Source of the DNA: Gracilaria caudata
Taxonomy: Eukaryota > Rhodophyta > Florideophyceae > Gracilariales > Gracilariaceae
NCBI GenBank assembly: GCA_030374735.1
Contig: JASCIV010000033.1
Coordinates: 1-64,000, forward strand
Direction: 5' to 3'
DNA: 64,000 bases
Made by a program: the position numbers and the translations under genes. Below the pieces are notes generated by a model. That model made no database searches. It saw nothing but the letters and a program-made list of their open reading frames with translations, and had not been told where the DNA came from. This document shows positions 40,501 to 51,162 of the stretch, piece after piece; position 1 is the first letter of the stretch; the number at the start of each line of letters is the position of its first letter.

Positions 40501-41221
40501 CTCTAGAGTATACACCTACATATGCACTACATCTTCTGAATGAGAATGAGCTAAGTTCTCAGCCACTGCCCGTATCCTTTTTTTTTTTTTTGAAACCGGT
40601 GAAGTTATGTTCTGAAGAAAGAAGTGACAAAACCCTAATGTCCAACTAAGGGGCAATCTCGTCGTTAAAAAGTGTCGACCACAACGTGGCCTTAACACAG
40701 CAGAAAGACCAGAACGCGATCATATAGCACCTGATGGACGAGTAAGATTTTAGGGCTCCGTGTCCGAGAACGTCTACGGACCAGGGGCATGTCGCACAAT
40801 GGAAACATTGACTTGGCATCTGTGCCCTTCTTTTAAGGATTCACGTAGAGGTGTTCTCGGGGGGCAGCGATTGGTGTAGTTTTGTCGCGAAAGTCGTATC
40901 GTTCTACGAAGGTATCAAGAAGGATAATGAACCGGCCATGGAAAAGAAAAAGAAAAGCCGCGGCACTTGAAACTTCCAGATCCCCGCTAATGAAAAAGAG
41001 AAAGTCGAAAGCAAAAAGCGGACACGCGCGTTGTGACTGCCATCATCGGTAAGAGACGGCAAACAACGAAAAAACTACAAAGCCTTCACATGTGTTGCTC
41101 AAGGGAACGATCCCCGAGGTTGTACGTTGGGCTGGACAAAATGTAGACGAGCAAAACAAATTATGGCGCTCGTGGTGCCGTTCACTTGGGCGCCACGTTA
41201 TCCCCGGCCACAATCTCCGTT
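40501..41221. other. Intergenic region with a T-run and motif copy
   Basis: Holds a run of 13 T at about 40578-40590 and CGTATCGTTCTACGAAGGTA at 40895-40914, a variant of the recurrent intergenic motif. No gene supported. Confidence 0.45.
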
Positions 41222-42608
41222 ATGGCCGACTTCGCGAATGTTGATCCCACGCAACTGAAGCGGGACGAATGGTCATGGGACACTTGCATTACGAACGATT
41301 TTCAGGAGCTTCAGGCCTTTGTTGTATCTTTCAAGCACAAGAAAGTCCTGCTCAAACAGGAAGAAGGCCGACATGTGCTTCATGGTTGTTTGTACTCTCG
41401 CGTAGATTTCTCATCTGCCTTTCAACCGGTGCACATCATACCGCATGTGCAGGATATGATCGGCAGTAACTCACCGCTCGTTTTCCTGCGCCAGCTGTGG
41501 AGAAGAGCGAAAACTGTGGTGGTCGACCTCTACCATCAAGAAAACGAAAAGGTTGTGGTGCTCTTAGAGTTCACGGACCACGTCCTTGCAAATAATGGCG
41601 GCTTTCTCTCTTCACAAGATGAACAAGTGTTGCGCTAGATTCCAGTAGAGGAAGCAAACGTTTTTCATATGATGAACGAAGGGCAGACATCAATTGGCAA
41701 CGAGATGAAGCGCATTGGAGCCGGAATTGGACCAGAAAATCGCCTTTCATGGCAGCGTCCGGGATGGTTTCACATGGCCACGTCGTGGATGAAACACAAA
41801 CTGTCAACAATTTGTGACGCTTCGCTTACCGATGACATCATTCAACTGCGATCCTCCCATCTTGGTGTAATCTTGGAAGCGGAAACCACCAGAGGGCGTT
41901 TTTTCCTCAAATGTACTAGAGCTGTTAGCAACGACGCTTCCTTTACGAGAACGCTTGCTTCTTTGTCACCGTCTCATGTCAAATCCCTGGTTGCTGTGAA
42001 TGCCAAAAGACAGCTGCTGCTCACAGCTGACTACGGAGAAATTATAGACCCATGGGACCTATGCGAAAAGCAGAAACTTCGTTTTACCAGCAACTACGCA
42101 CATCTACAAATAGATACAATAAACAGGATAGAAGAACTCATCCCTGAGTTTCCAGACATGAGATTTTCTAAGCTACTATGAATATTTGAGCGATTGGGTA
42201 GCTGCTCATTTTTTTAGTGCACTGGGCAAAGTCGACGAAAAGGCTAAGAATGGAGGTGCAATTCTTCCGAAACAGCAGAGAACAGATTGAGACGGAATCA
42301 GCATAGCTCGAGACATCACCGAAACTGGCAGCAACCGTGACGCACAACGACTTTTAAGAGAATGGAGTGCAAAGACAGGCGCGACAATGCGAGAGCTCGA
42401 AAAGCTTTTGTCTCTGGGCTACATGAGTCATCTATTCGCAGTGCTTGTGTTACGGTTGGAGGAAGCGCAGAACGTCGAATTTCCAGAATCCGAAGAAAGT
42501 CTTGAAGAAGCATGCCGCGCTTTGCGCTTTTTCAACAGAAGGCTGCGTCGGCGTTCAACAACAGTCCATGATAAAGTCTCTATTATCTCCTATTCAAGCT
42601 TCTTGTAG
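41222..42608 (+). pseudogene. Decayed aminoglycoside-phosphotransferase-like kinase gene
   Basis: Frame 1 opens at ATG 41222 and runs to a single TAG at 41636-41638. The same frame then continues without break to 42181. The second part carries SWQRPGWFHMATSWMKHKL, a Gly-rich to beta-3 segment ending GRFFLKC, and LLLTADYGE, the N-lobe pattern of the APH/ChoK-like family. At about 42174 the frame shifts and reads YYEYLSDWVAAHFFSALGK, resembling the DW catalytic-lobe motif; a TGA follows at 42288-42290, and the frame continues into MRELEKLLSLGYMSHLF and a helical C-terminus. The HxD catalytic loop expected between the lobes is missing, so an internal deletion is likely. Two stops plus a deletion point to a pseudogene. 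Confidence 0.55.
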
Positions 42609-42659
42609 AAGGGTGCATGATCCCTAGTGTCGATACCATGACCCAGATATACGTGATCA

Positions 42660-42857
42660 GCCAGCTTCATTTTGCCACCCCGCGTAAGGGGGCTCCGGCA
42701 TGGGAAAGATGGGGTTACACTTCTTGCACCTGTACTTGACTTCTTTGCTGGTACTCGTGGCAGAGGAAGCTGCTGGTTTTCGAGATTGCTTTTCTTTCTT
42801 GTGATTTCGTCCGCATGCTGAGCTAGGAGTGTCAGACCTGGAAGCATCACCTTCCAT
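42660..42857 (-). CDS. Short Cys-containing open frame, possibly a transposase-tail relic
   Basis: 65 codons from ATG 42857. The end reads KYRCKKCN then PMPEPPYAGW, which faintly resembles the Cys-rich tail of piggyBac-type transposases (C..C, Pro-rich, YaGC). No catalytic domain is nearby. Could equally be chance or part of an unrecognised spliced gene. Confidence 0.22.
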
Positions 42858-43094
42858 ATCGTAGTTATTGTCGTGAAGAACTTGGTGTCGGTGTTCGCGA
42901 GCATGAGAGGGGGAAGGGAGGGGGAGAAGGGAAGCGGGAATTGTAGCGCGCACACGGTAAGAGTAAGGCAGGTCAGGGGAACGAACGAAGTTCGTGATAA
43001 AGGAAGGTCTCGTTCAACGAACGAAACCTACGTCGTATATCGATTAGAAAGACGAAAAGCAAGCAGCTACCGCAAATGCGCTAGCTTTTTTCAC

Positions 43095-43098
<4 letters not shown>

Positions 43099-43133
<35 letters not shown>
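43099..43133. repeat. (AG)n microsatellite
   Basis: About 17 uninterrupted AG units, the only long dinucleotide repeat in the window. Confidence 0.95.
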
Positions 43134-43136
<3 letters not shown>

Positions 43137-43626
43137 TGTAGACACCAGGAAGCCGAGAGACGGTGACGGGGGTCGTGGGGCGAGCTGTCGGCGTGGCGCA
43201 GCGGAGGAGCAAGGGGACACAAGAAGGCTTGCGGCGGCTTTGCGTGGCGAACAAACAAGCACAAACGGGGATAAGGATGCCTTCTGCGCTTGCCCCGCGG
43301 TCGTCCTCCGCGCGAGCTCGCAGCCGATGTTTTATTGTATGCCTGGATCTCGCCAAGCGCGAGGTCCTAGAGATCAAACTACATGCCACAAGAGATGAAG
43401 TAGACCAACAATCTTTGGAATCGAGGTTATTACTGCTCTCGTTGTTGTCACCCAGGGAGAACGGAGAAAACCACACTGTAGTGAATACCCATGCATGGGA
43501 TTCTTATTCGAACGGTATCCCTACAGCTCAGAAGGGTAGAGGTTTTTAGTAATTGAGGTTGTACTATTCTTTAGGTATCAAAGGCTGAGCCTCTTAGAAG
43601 GAAAACTAATACTATGGAAAACCCTT

Positions 43627-46077
43627 TCAACTGGAACCCGCATCAGAACTATCACTGGCAAGAACCCTATGAATGATGGAATGCGGATGCGTGCGGGATG
43701 ACTGACGTGGTGTTATTGAAGATGCAGAAGGTTCATATTCAAGCAAGGCAGAGGGACTGTAATCCAATGGGTTAACGTCTCCACAATCAAAGAATTCAAG
43801 AGCAGCCCTTGCTCTTCCTTGCACTTCTATGTGGGGGTCATTTGTAAGGGAACGTAGCCGTCCTTCGAAACCTAGTTCACGCAGGCGTTCAATTCTCCAT
43901 TCATACCCACTTGACTTTGGAGCTTGACTGCGCTGGCGAGATGATGAGCCTTGCGGCAGTACTTCTTGCTGGTCGGAGTCCCTACCAGACGAGAGGATCA
44001 TCGAACCTTCTCGTGCTTCTACGTCCATTTCAGCGTCTGAAGGAGTTGTTTGTCGGTCAGCCATAGCAACACTATCATAACTCCTCTCCGATCTTTCCAA
44101 GACACTCCGTGAAAAAGGGGAGGATGGAGCGGGTAAATGTTGTCGTTGCAACATTTCAAGCCGTGGCATCAACATCCTTGGGCGGTGGGTTCGTCTCTGA
44201 CGGGAAGGAGTCCGAGGTTGCGAGGGTCTATCATTCCATGATAGATTGATGGCACACCATACCGCAGCAATCCTGGCTCTTTCATCGTTATGAGAAGTCC
44301 ACTGAAGGATGAGTCTTGGAATATCAGAATCAATTAACGACGCTTTGTGATCTTCTGTGCCTGAAGCAATATTGCACACTACGTACAACGCCTGCACAGC
44401 CAGCTCGGAGCTCTCAGAATCGTTCTGCAGCGCATCTGAAAGAATAAATATCAACTTATTCCCTGTGGCTGCAAACAGAGCATCAAGTTGTTCTCTTTGT
44501 GATTCTGACGAACCTGAACACGCCAGGTTTCGGACAATATTCATTGCCAGCTCACGGATTCGGAGACGCTTATCGGTACATAAAGCTTGCAAATTCGTAT
44601 ATCCCAGTTGGTTCATCACCGCAGTCTTGGTCTCTGAATCCGCTTTAAACAGTAAGTTCTTAACTGCCCATAATGCATTTTCCCGCAGCTCATCATCCAA
44701 TGACCCCAACAACCCGATAAGCACTGTTATTCCGCCATTGGCAAGGATTGATGTTCTAATAGGAGAGAACTCCAGAACTAAGTTGCACAACGCTGCGCTT
44801 GCACATCGTTGGATGGCTGTGTTAGGGGACGATACCAAACGGAGGAGAGTTGTCCCAATTCTTTCGTCCGCAATATCGCGACGCACAATCTTGACACTTC
44901 GACTAAGCGAGCGCATGCATTGAGCTGCAGCGAGAACCACATCATCATTTTCCTCTCCGAGAGCGGTTATAATCTTTGGCAAGGCATCTTCTTCGACCAC
45001 AGCTACGCGCGAAGCATCTATATTTCGTGTTAAGGACGCCAGGGCTGTTAACGCACTTGCACATGATTCTATCCGATGTTCGTTCTTCCCGGCAGGTATT
45101 GAATTGGAATCCGTCATTTCGTCGTCGTTCTCTCTATCTTCTTTGCTGGACATACTTTCGCTGAAAATGCGGACGAGCTTAGACACGGCTTTGTTCTCAG
45201 TTGCTACGCTTTGTAGTTCTGGCGAGTTTGCGACAAGTTCTGAGAGCGTAGACGCGGAAGTTATTTGAATTCGAGATGCAGGTTCGTCAAGGAGACTGAC
45301 GAGTGCTGTGACGACGTTGCTATTAAATCCGGGATCCAAAAATCGATGGGACTGAAAGATAGTAAGAATGCGGCATGCTGCCAGTCTTAGCGAAGGTGCT
45401 GCTGAACTTGTAAGAGGTAGCACTATTGCTACAAGTCCATGGTGTTTGGTGAGTTGTCTTGAGATAGAAGAATCGTTTTGAGCAAGAGAGGTGAGGGCGC
45501 AAAGGCAGGCTTCAGTGCATCTGTCGTGGTTGGTACGGCACAGAATGTGGACGAGAGCGGAAACAGCATTGGCGCGCTCAAACACAGTAGCTTCCGTTAT
45601 GGACAGAATTATACGAGACAAAATGACGGCACAGACTTCTGCCAGACCATCATCTTCAGACATCAAGAGCTGAACCAGTCGTTCGGCAACATTCCGAGTG
45701 GTGAACACTGGAACTAGTTGTTTGACATCTATGGCCTCAGAACAGACTACGAGCTTCAAAGCGCGAGTGGCTGCACTTACGGGGCGAACATCATTCGCAA
45801 AGAGGCAGTGCAGAAGAGGGGTTGCAATGCTTTCAGTGGGTATTGGTGGAAGAAAACACGCGAGGGAACCGATCGAAGAAACGGCTTGCTCGGATAGTTG
45901 CGGGTTTTCGTGGTTTGCAGCGTTTAGAAGCGGTTGTAGCACACCTTTCGACAAGAACAGTCGCTTGTTAGTCGGATTTCCCACGATGGCGTTCTTAATA
46001 CTGCGTGCAGCGAATATACGAGAATGGACATCGGGATGCTGTAGAGCGTCAATGAGCTTTTCGGCGGAAGCCTCCAT
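43627..46077 (-). CDS. ARMC8: ARMC8/GID5 armadillo-repeat subunit of the CTLH/GID E3 complex
   Basis: 816 residues of armadillo repeats. The C-terminal half matches ARMC8 order: VVLAAAQCMRSLSRSVKIVRRDI, ALCNLVLEFSPIRTSILANGG, ENALWAVKNLLFKA, ALYVVCNIASGTEDHKASLI, and AAVWCAINLSWND. The N-terminal MEASAEKLIDALQ and the SIKNAIVGN segment also fit. A Ser/Arg/Gln-rich loop of about 110 residues (about 625-735) interrupts the last repeats before WRIERLRELGFEGRLRSL. In yeast and animals this subunit holds substrate receptors in the CTLH/GID ubiquitin ligase that degrades gluconeogenic enzymes. The assignment is by motif order; the long disordered insert is unusual. Confidence 0.88.
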   Translation of the reverse strand: MEASAEKLIDALQHPDVHSRIFAARSIKNAIVGNPTNKRLFLSKGVLQPLLNAANHENPQLSEQAVSSIGSLACFLPPIPTESIATPLLHCLFANDVRPVSAATRALKLVVCSEAIDVKQLVPVFTTRNVAERLVQLLMSEDDGLAEVCAVILSRIILSITEATVFERANAVSALVHILCRTNHDRCTEACLCALTSLAQNDSSISRQLTKHHGLVAIVLPLTSSAAPSLRLAACRILTIFQSHRFLDPGFNSNVVTALVSLLDEPASRIQITSASTLSELVANSPELQSVATENKAVSKLVRIFSESMSSKEDRENDDEMTDSNSIPAGKNEHRIESCASALTALASLTRNIDASRVAVVEEDALPKIITALGEENDDVVLAAAQCMRSLSRSVKIVRRDIADERIGTTLLRLVSSPNTAIQRCASAALCNLVLEFSPIRTSILANGGITVLIGLLGSLDDELRENALWAVKNLLFKADSETKTAVMNQLGYTNLQALCTDKRLRIRELAMNIVRNLACSGSSESQREQLDALFAATGNKLIFILSDALQNDSESSELAVQALYVVCNIASGTEDHKASLIDSDIPRLILQWTSHNDERARIAAVWCAINLSWNDRPSQPRTPSRQRRTHRPRMLMPRLEMLQRQHLPAPSSPFSRSVLERSERSYDSVAMADRQTTPSDAEMDVEAREGSMILSSGRDSDQQEVLPQGSSSRQRSQAPKSSGYEWRIERLRELGFEGRLRSLTNDPHIEVQGRARAALEFFDCGDVNPLDYSPSALLEYEPSASSITPRQSSRTHPHSIIHRVLASDSSDAGSS

Positions 46078-48440
46078 GCCGAAGGGGGAAAGTAATGAAG
46101 GGGAACGCGTGGCGCAGTTGTGTATAAACGGTTACAGACGCACACGGGCGCGTTGGAAAGAAAGGGGGCGGGAGATGGGAATGCAGGGCCAGCGATGAGC
46201 AGAAACAAAGAAGATAACGGCAGTGTCTGTAGCGAAAAGTCACAGAATAACAAGAGCAAAGGTGACAACTGGCGCCAGTCCGGACGAGAAGAGCGCGCGA
46301 GAAATGGCGGTTGGGAGCGGGTACAAGCGGTGGGCGCTCGTGCGACACTCGCGTGCACGAGAAGCCCTTCAAATGCGAGCTTTGGGCGCGACGAAGGGCA
46401 ACGGCGCACGAGAATGCGACGAGGTCGACGTTGTTCTGGCGTGTACTGCTGCACGAGACCTACGCGTATCGAGTGCTGTCACTTGTGACTTGGTATGCAC
46501 TCGTCCAACTTCGCTGTTCACACGCGTTCTTTTGCGGCCTTTGCGCATGCGCAAATTTGGACTGTACGCCCAAAATTGGCATCCATCGGAAACACCAAAA
46601 AGGCTCTGTGCGGGTGTCACTAGCGCAAAACGGGGAGAGTTGGCACCACTCACCACGCCAGTGCGCTCGCATGACGAGACGAGAGCGCTTCTTCATGTAC
46701 TGCTCGCACACGCAGCGCACTGGTTCCAAGCGTAGCCTCAGGAGCTTCCAGCAAAAACGACACGGGCTTCCATCCGCGGCTTCAGTGACGGCGTCACGCG
46801 TGCAAGGATTATAGCAAGGGTATATGGTATGCGAAGGTACGTGCGCACGGCATTGCAATTGGCCAAAATGGGGTTGAACGGTTACACGGTTTGATGCTGA
46901 TGATCGGCTTTTGACAGCAGCAGCGAATACAAGAACAGGCCGCAGCGTGGCGCCGCGCGGTTCAGGCAGTAACGCAAGAATAAGGTTCACAAGCAAGGGC
47001 GTATCCAGTTTCTCGCCGATGCATGGCATGTAGTCAAGTGTGAGGTCACCTGAGTGAGGTGGCACCAAGCGCTGACGTGGAGGTGTGGTTTCGGTTCGAA
47101 GCAGGGTATCACGCCGACAGAGCGACCCTCCGAACGCTGAAGGTTCTCGGACTCACTCCAGCTCGGACTACGACTCGACTCGAACTGTAAATCTGGGTGA
47201 GGCGCTCTAGAGCGGCAAGCGTTTGTTAGCTTTGCCGACCATATGAGGCGATGAAGGCGGGTTTCGCTTATCACCTCACGTTACCTACGACTACCCTTGT
47301 ACACGACGAAACGGGTTAAAAGTGAGAGGGTTATGAGAGATTCCGTTGTGGATTGCCAGTGCGCTGGTGCAATGCCAACCCTCACTTGCTGAGCAGGCAC
47401 GCGTGAGCTGTGAATGCTCCAGAACACGTGATTGCCTCTCGGCACCACTTCCAACAAGATTTGGAGGTGCAAGTGGTCTGTCAAAGAAGGTGGCTGATGA
47501 GATTCTCAAAATCAAGTTTCTGTGCTCTTTGCACTGCGGACTGTGTTCAGAATTTAGGCAGCAGAAGGCTGCGATACGCACATCGGAGCGATTCATGCTG
47601 ATGAGCAGTGAGAGCTGTGAGCGTTCGAATATTCTATCGCGATTTCTCTTCGAGAAGAAACCTCACTTTGGATAAAGGTCTGAGCGGCGTCAACAACGAG
47701 TCGCTGAATGTGGGGTGGAGCAGCGTCATGACATTCAAGCACTGAGGTGCACACTACTGTAGAGGGGCAAGCGATCTCGGAGACCACCCCATGAGAGCCA
47801 CGCTGAGGTGCAGTCGCAGAAGTTAGTGAAGGAGACGCGCTCAATAACCGCAGCGAATCGCGGAATCTGTCGCCACGAGCGAACGGCCGAGATCGGCACT
47901 GGCTCTTTCAACGGCGGACCACCTGAATCGACGCGAGATATTTGACAGCACCGCGAGCCCGGCGAATATTCTTGCATGAGCGGGCGTGTGTAAGGCGCCC
48001 ATTGGCCAGCGCCGCTCACGTGCCATTTGCGGTGCAGGCCCGCGGACCAGTCGAGAGCAGACGCGCGCATGGAGGCGCGCTCTCGCGCTTACAGCACAGC
48101 GAAGCCCCACCTGCAATCAAATGGCCGTAGCAAAACGGCGTGTGGCGCGTGTGTTCGCTCGCTCTCGAGCGAGCGCGTCTGTACGTGGCCTTCTTCGCCT
48201 GTGCTCGCGCGTTTATCAATCGCTCCGCGCTGTCCTTCGCGTTGAGTCCGCGCCACTTCCGGCGCTTCCCCGCCGCTCTCCGCACATCCGAGGGCTTTCC
48301 CGCCTGCTTCGCAACACTTGCGTCTCACCCGGCTTTCGGAGCCGTCGCTCTCCGCACCCCCCCGCGCCACAGCTTTCTGCTGCATTCGTCGCGTGCGCCG
48401 CTTGCAAACGCTTTTTCGTCGTCTTCTCCCCGAGCGTCTT
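46078..48440. other. Long divergent region between ARMC8 and the RING gene
   Basis: About 2.4 kb, GC-rich, with both 5' ends. Contains a decayed zinc-finger relic (46311-46814, separate entry) and CTACCCTTGTACACG near 47292, part of the intergenic motif group. Many overlapping open frames on both strands are by-products of high GC. Confidence 0.5.
46311..46814 (+). pseudogene. Possible decayed C2H2 zinc-finger sequence
   Basis: A 167-codon frame, without a convincing ATG, includes TRVHEKPFKCEL, which is the standard inter-finger linker plus the start of a C2H2 finger. Further on are FFCGLC with HRKH and a trailing KRH. The finger spacing is broken: the second Cys of the first finger is Trp and its His pair is displaced. 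This looks like a degenerate zinc-finger exon rather than a working gene. A chance match cannot be excluded. Confidence 0.3.
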
Positions 48441-49427
48441 ATGTCCAATACCTGCAACGATGGATTTCCTCAGCGTACCAACAACCCGCCCTCACCGCTC
48501 GTTGCTTCTCTAAGCGAACATGTGTCCGACCTTCATACTGAACTGGGTGCCGAGCCATCGGCATCCTCCTCCGCCCCCTCTGCCACTGATCCCTGCACCA
48601 TCTGCCACGATGAGTGTCCTTCCGTCCTCGACCGCGTCACCGTCCCATCCTGCGGTCATAGGTTTTGTCTCCGATGTCTGGTCTCGTGGACTCTCGTTCG
48701 AGAACTCTGTCCCAATTGCAAAGCACCCTTCTCCTCGCTCCTCGTGCACAGAAGCCTCGACGGTCTCCCTCTATGCGGTCCGAGCACTGCCGACGACCAG
48801 CCTCCATCTATGTTACAGCCCACCGTGATGCTGCGCAATTTGCCGTGGATTGAACTCACCGAAATCCACTCCGCAAAGCATGACATTGAGGCCTCCTTCG
48901 CCCTCCCGCCTATCAACGCGTTCGCCGCTCCGCCACAGCCGTCGTCATCCTCTGCGCCTCATTACAGCAATGAAGAGCTCGAAGATGAGCTTGAACACCG
49001 CTTCTGGGAAGAAGAGGAGAAGCAGTACAACCGTCTCATGCGTTCGACAAAGGTTGTCTCGAACCGTCGCTTCGGTCCGCAAGGCTATATCTCTGGAGGA
49101 CGAATGCGTGCCACTCCGCGCCCTACTCCGCGCCCTTCACCGCGTGCCAAGAAACTTATGGCGGCGAGCGCGGCCGCTTCTGATGAGCATTCTTCTACTC
49201 CGAGCTCTGCTAAGTCCAGCGGCACTGGAGGCCGCAAGAAGAAGGTCAAGAAGAAATCCAGGGCTGGTATTGCAGCCGCTAAGGCTGCGGAAGCGGCCGC
49301 CGCGAAACTCGAAGCTGAAAAAGCTACAGCTGCCGCCGCTTGCTCGGGTCAAACCCTCGATAATGACAATGATACAAACACAGAGAACGACACTACCTCA
49401 GGGGCAGCAAGTTCTTCTAATGTGTAA
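48441..49427 (+). CDS. RING-finger protein (putative E3 ubiquitin ligase)
   Basis: 328 residues from the first in-frame ATG; the frame is open upstream from a TTG. A C3HC4 RING lies at about residues 53-97: CTICHDEC, SCGHRFCLRC, WTLVRELCPNCKAPF. The following LLVHRSLDG resembles the short strand after the RING in PHRF1/TOPORS-type nuclear ligases. An acidic helix (NEELEDELEHRFWEEEEKQYNRL) and an Ala/Lys-rich tail with KKKVKKKSR suggest nuclear localisation. No other domain seen. The substrate is unknown. Confidence 0.85.
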   Translation: MSNTCNDGFPQRTNNPPSPLVASLSEHVSDLHTELGAEPSASSSAPSATDPCTICHDECPSVLDRVTVPSCGHRFCLRCLVSWTLVRELCPNCKAPFSSLLVHRSLDGLPLCGPSTADDQPPSMLQPTVMLRNLPWIELTEIHSAKHDIEASFALPPINAFAAPPQPSSSSAPHYSNEELEDELEHRFWEEEEKQYNRLMRSTKVVSNRRFGPQGYISGGRMRATPRPTPRPSPRAKKLMAASAAASDEHSSTPSSAKSSGTGGRKKKVKKKSRAGIAAAKAAEAAAAKLEAEKATAAAACSGQTLDNDNDTNTENDTTSGAASSSNV

Positions 49428-50010
49428 TCGAAACTCGACCAGCAAGTTTTGATTTTGACGTGTACAAAAACATTGATTTTGACGTTCCGGCCGGAACTGG
49501 CGAAGATTTGTGACTAACGCTCTGCAACTTGCACGATCCTCAGAGTGGTTCTCTTCTACACCTAGTGTGCGGTCCCGACAATTACAATAAACCCAAGTGC
49601 CTTCTAACCGACTGAGTCGTAGCTACTGTACTGAGCTGCGTTCACAGTCAACGCAATCCGAGTTCGTGTCTGAGACGCTAGGTGTTAGGGCCAAGTCTAG
49701 CACATGAAACTGGGTCCGTTGACCTTAATGTGTCAAGCATCGCCAACTCACATGTATTAAACGTTTTTCATGTCCATGGGTATTGTAACGCACTGGCACA
49801 TCAGTTCGCATAGAGTTCGTCCAAGAGAGTTCGGTTTATAAGGGTATAGTCTCTATGACTCCTTTCAACGGTTATACCATACTCGAAGCGCCTATGAATC
49901 GCAGGAGCTCAGTAGGAATCTGCCTCATTGGTTTCTGTATCACACTTTAGAAAACATTACTCAGTTTGTCTCCAAAGTACACGACGAATTCTTCTCGAGT
50001 CGATTGTAGT
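49428..50010. other. Intergenic region between convergent genes
   Basis: 583 bp. AATAAA at 49586-49591 is a candidate polyadenylation signal for the RING gene. No gene seen. Confidence 0.55.
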
Positions 50011-51162
50011 TCATAATTCAATCTTTCCAGGAACATCAGACTCTTTCCACTGTTTTTGATTTGCCTCTATGTGTGCAGAAGTCTCAATATCTCTTTTGTA
50101 TTGCAGAAGCGACTCACGCGTCATATTGGCACCATTTGTTCGAACGGCCTCTTCTATAAACCCTAACACTCTTTTTTGAATGGACTTAACATCTTGAGGC
50201 TTTGACAGTCTAGGCGACTCCGTCCGTCGTTTCTTTGCTGAATCTGGATTCTTCTGCGCAGTTCTTTTACCAGAGCTTGTTGATTCTTCTGAGCTCTTCT
50301 TTCTGTTTTCGCTTGGTGTACCCTCGAGATGGGAACCCGCTTCAGACTCCTGGAGCAGTTCCTCGATAAGTTGCACGTTCTGAGCCGGAGAAGATGGCCC
50401 TAGGAATTCGGTATCTTCTGCTTCTCTGAAACTTGAGAGCAGATCATTTCTGTCAACGACATAAACCATTTTCTTGCTTTCGTAGACTTCCATACAACTG
50501 TTACATGTGCAAAGAGATAAACGAAAGCCGGGATGCCACATGTAGTCCACGGTACCAGCTTTTGTTGCAGGCTTGGGTTGCTTTGGGCGAATACATGTGC
50601 TCCCTCGAGACTTCGTTTTCGCTGGTGTGGTCCTCCATATGCTTTGCAGATCGTAATACTCAGCCAAGACAGGCAGCTTTTTGACACATTGTTTGCAGGT
50701 GAATTCATAGTCAAAGTCGTAGGGCTGATCGTCACTGGCTTCCTTGTCAAGCTGGTAGCATTTCTCGTGGAACCAGTCCTCGCATAAAGCGCACTGAGCC
50801 ATGGCAAGCCGTACGTCGTATGGCTGATCACATCGACAATAGCGGCTCAAAAAGTTATGGGAATAGCTGGGCTCATTTCCCACGTTGAAGTCATCCTTTT
50901 CGGGATACAAGAGGCATTTATTTCCAGCTCGTTTGTTTCCACAATCGCAGCGGAAGTTGCGTTTTGTGTACAGCTCAAACACTTGATCTATGTGATCTGC
51001 GTGGCAAAGTTCACGACAGCTCCGGCAGAAAGCCGAGAGAACACCACCAGCTTCCATAGTGCACTGTGAGCATGAGTACAAGTCTTGGCGCACGTATCCA
51101 AGTTCATATGTACATGGTTTTGCGTCTATCTTTCGGGGTTGTCGACGTTTTTGGCGAGGCAT
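50011..51162 (-). CDS. UBR7: UBR7-like UBR-box/PHD protein, copy 2
   Basis: 383 residues, colinear with copy 1 at 39385-40500: CTYELGYVRQDLYSCSQC, CRSCRELCH, FRCDCGNKRAGNKC (UBR box), then YCRCDQPYDVRLAMAQCALCEDWFHEKCY and FTCKQCV (PHD), LCTCNSCMEVY, a variable acidic/Ser-rich stretch and a C-terminal helix (VKSIQKRVLGFIEEAVRTNGANMTRESLLQY). All zinc-ligand Cys/His of both domains are kept. The N-terminal half is strongly conserved between the copies while the middle and tail have diverged, which suggests an old duplication with both copies functional. Confidence 0.93.
   Translation of the reverse strand: MPRQKRRQPRKIDAKPCTYELGYVRQDLYSCSQCTMEAGGVLSAFCRSCRELCHADHIDQVFELYTKRNFRCDCGNKRAGNKCLLYPEKDDFNVGNEPSYSHNFLSRYCRCDQPYDVRLAMAQCALCEDWFHEKCYQLDKEASDDQPYDFDYEFTCKQCVKKLPVLAEYYDLQSIWRTTPAKTKSRGSTCIRPKQPKPATKAGTVDYMWHPGFRLSLCTCNSCMEVYESKKMVYVVDRNDLLSSFREAEDTEFLGPSSPAQNVQLIEELLQESEAGSHLEGTPSENRKKSSEESTSSGKRTAQKNPDSAKKRRTESPRLSKPQDVKSIQKRVLGFIEEAVRTNGANMTRESLLQYKRDIETSAHIEANQKQWKESDVPGKIEL

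Larger units (their letters stand above)
42609..43626. other. Intergenic region between the pseudogene and ARMC8
   Basis: Contains a minus-strand short frame with a Cys pair (see separate entry) and the AG microsatellite. Otherwise nothing recognised. Confidence 0.45.

Noticed and set aside
46460..47068. 202-codon minus-strand open frame ending near a GTGAGT donor
   Set aside because: No recognisable domain, starts from GTG, and no acceptor with a sensible next exon was found; kept only as part of the intergenic description.
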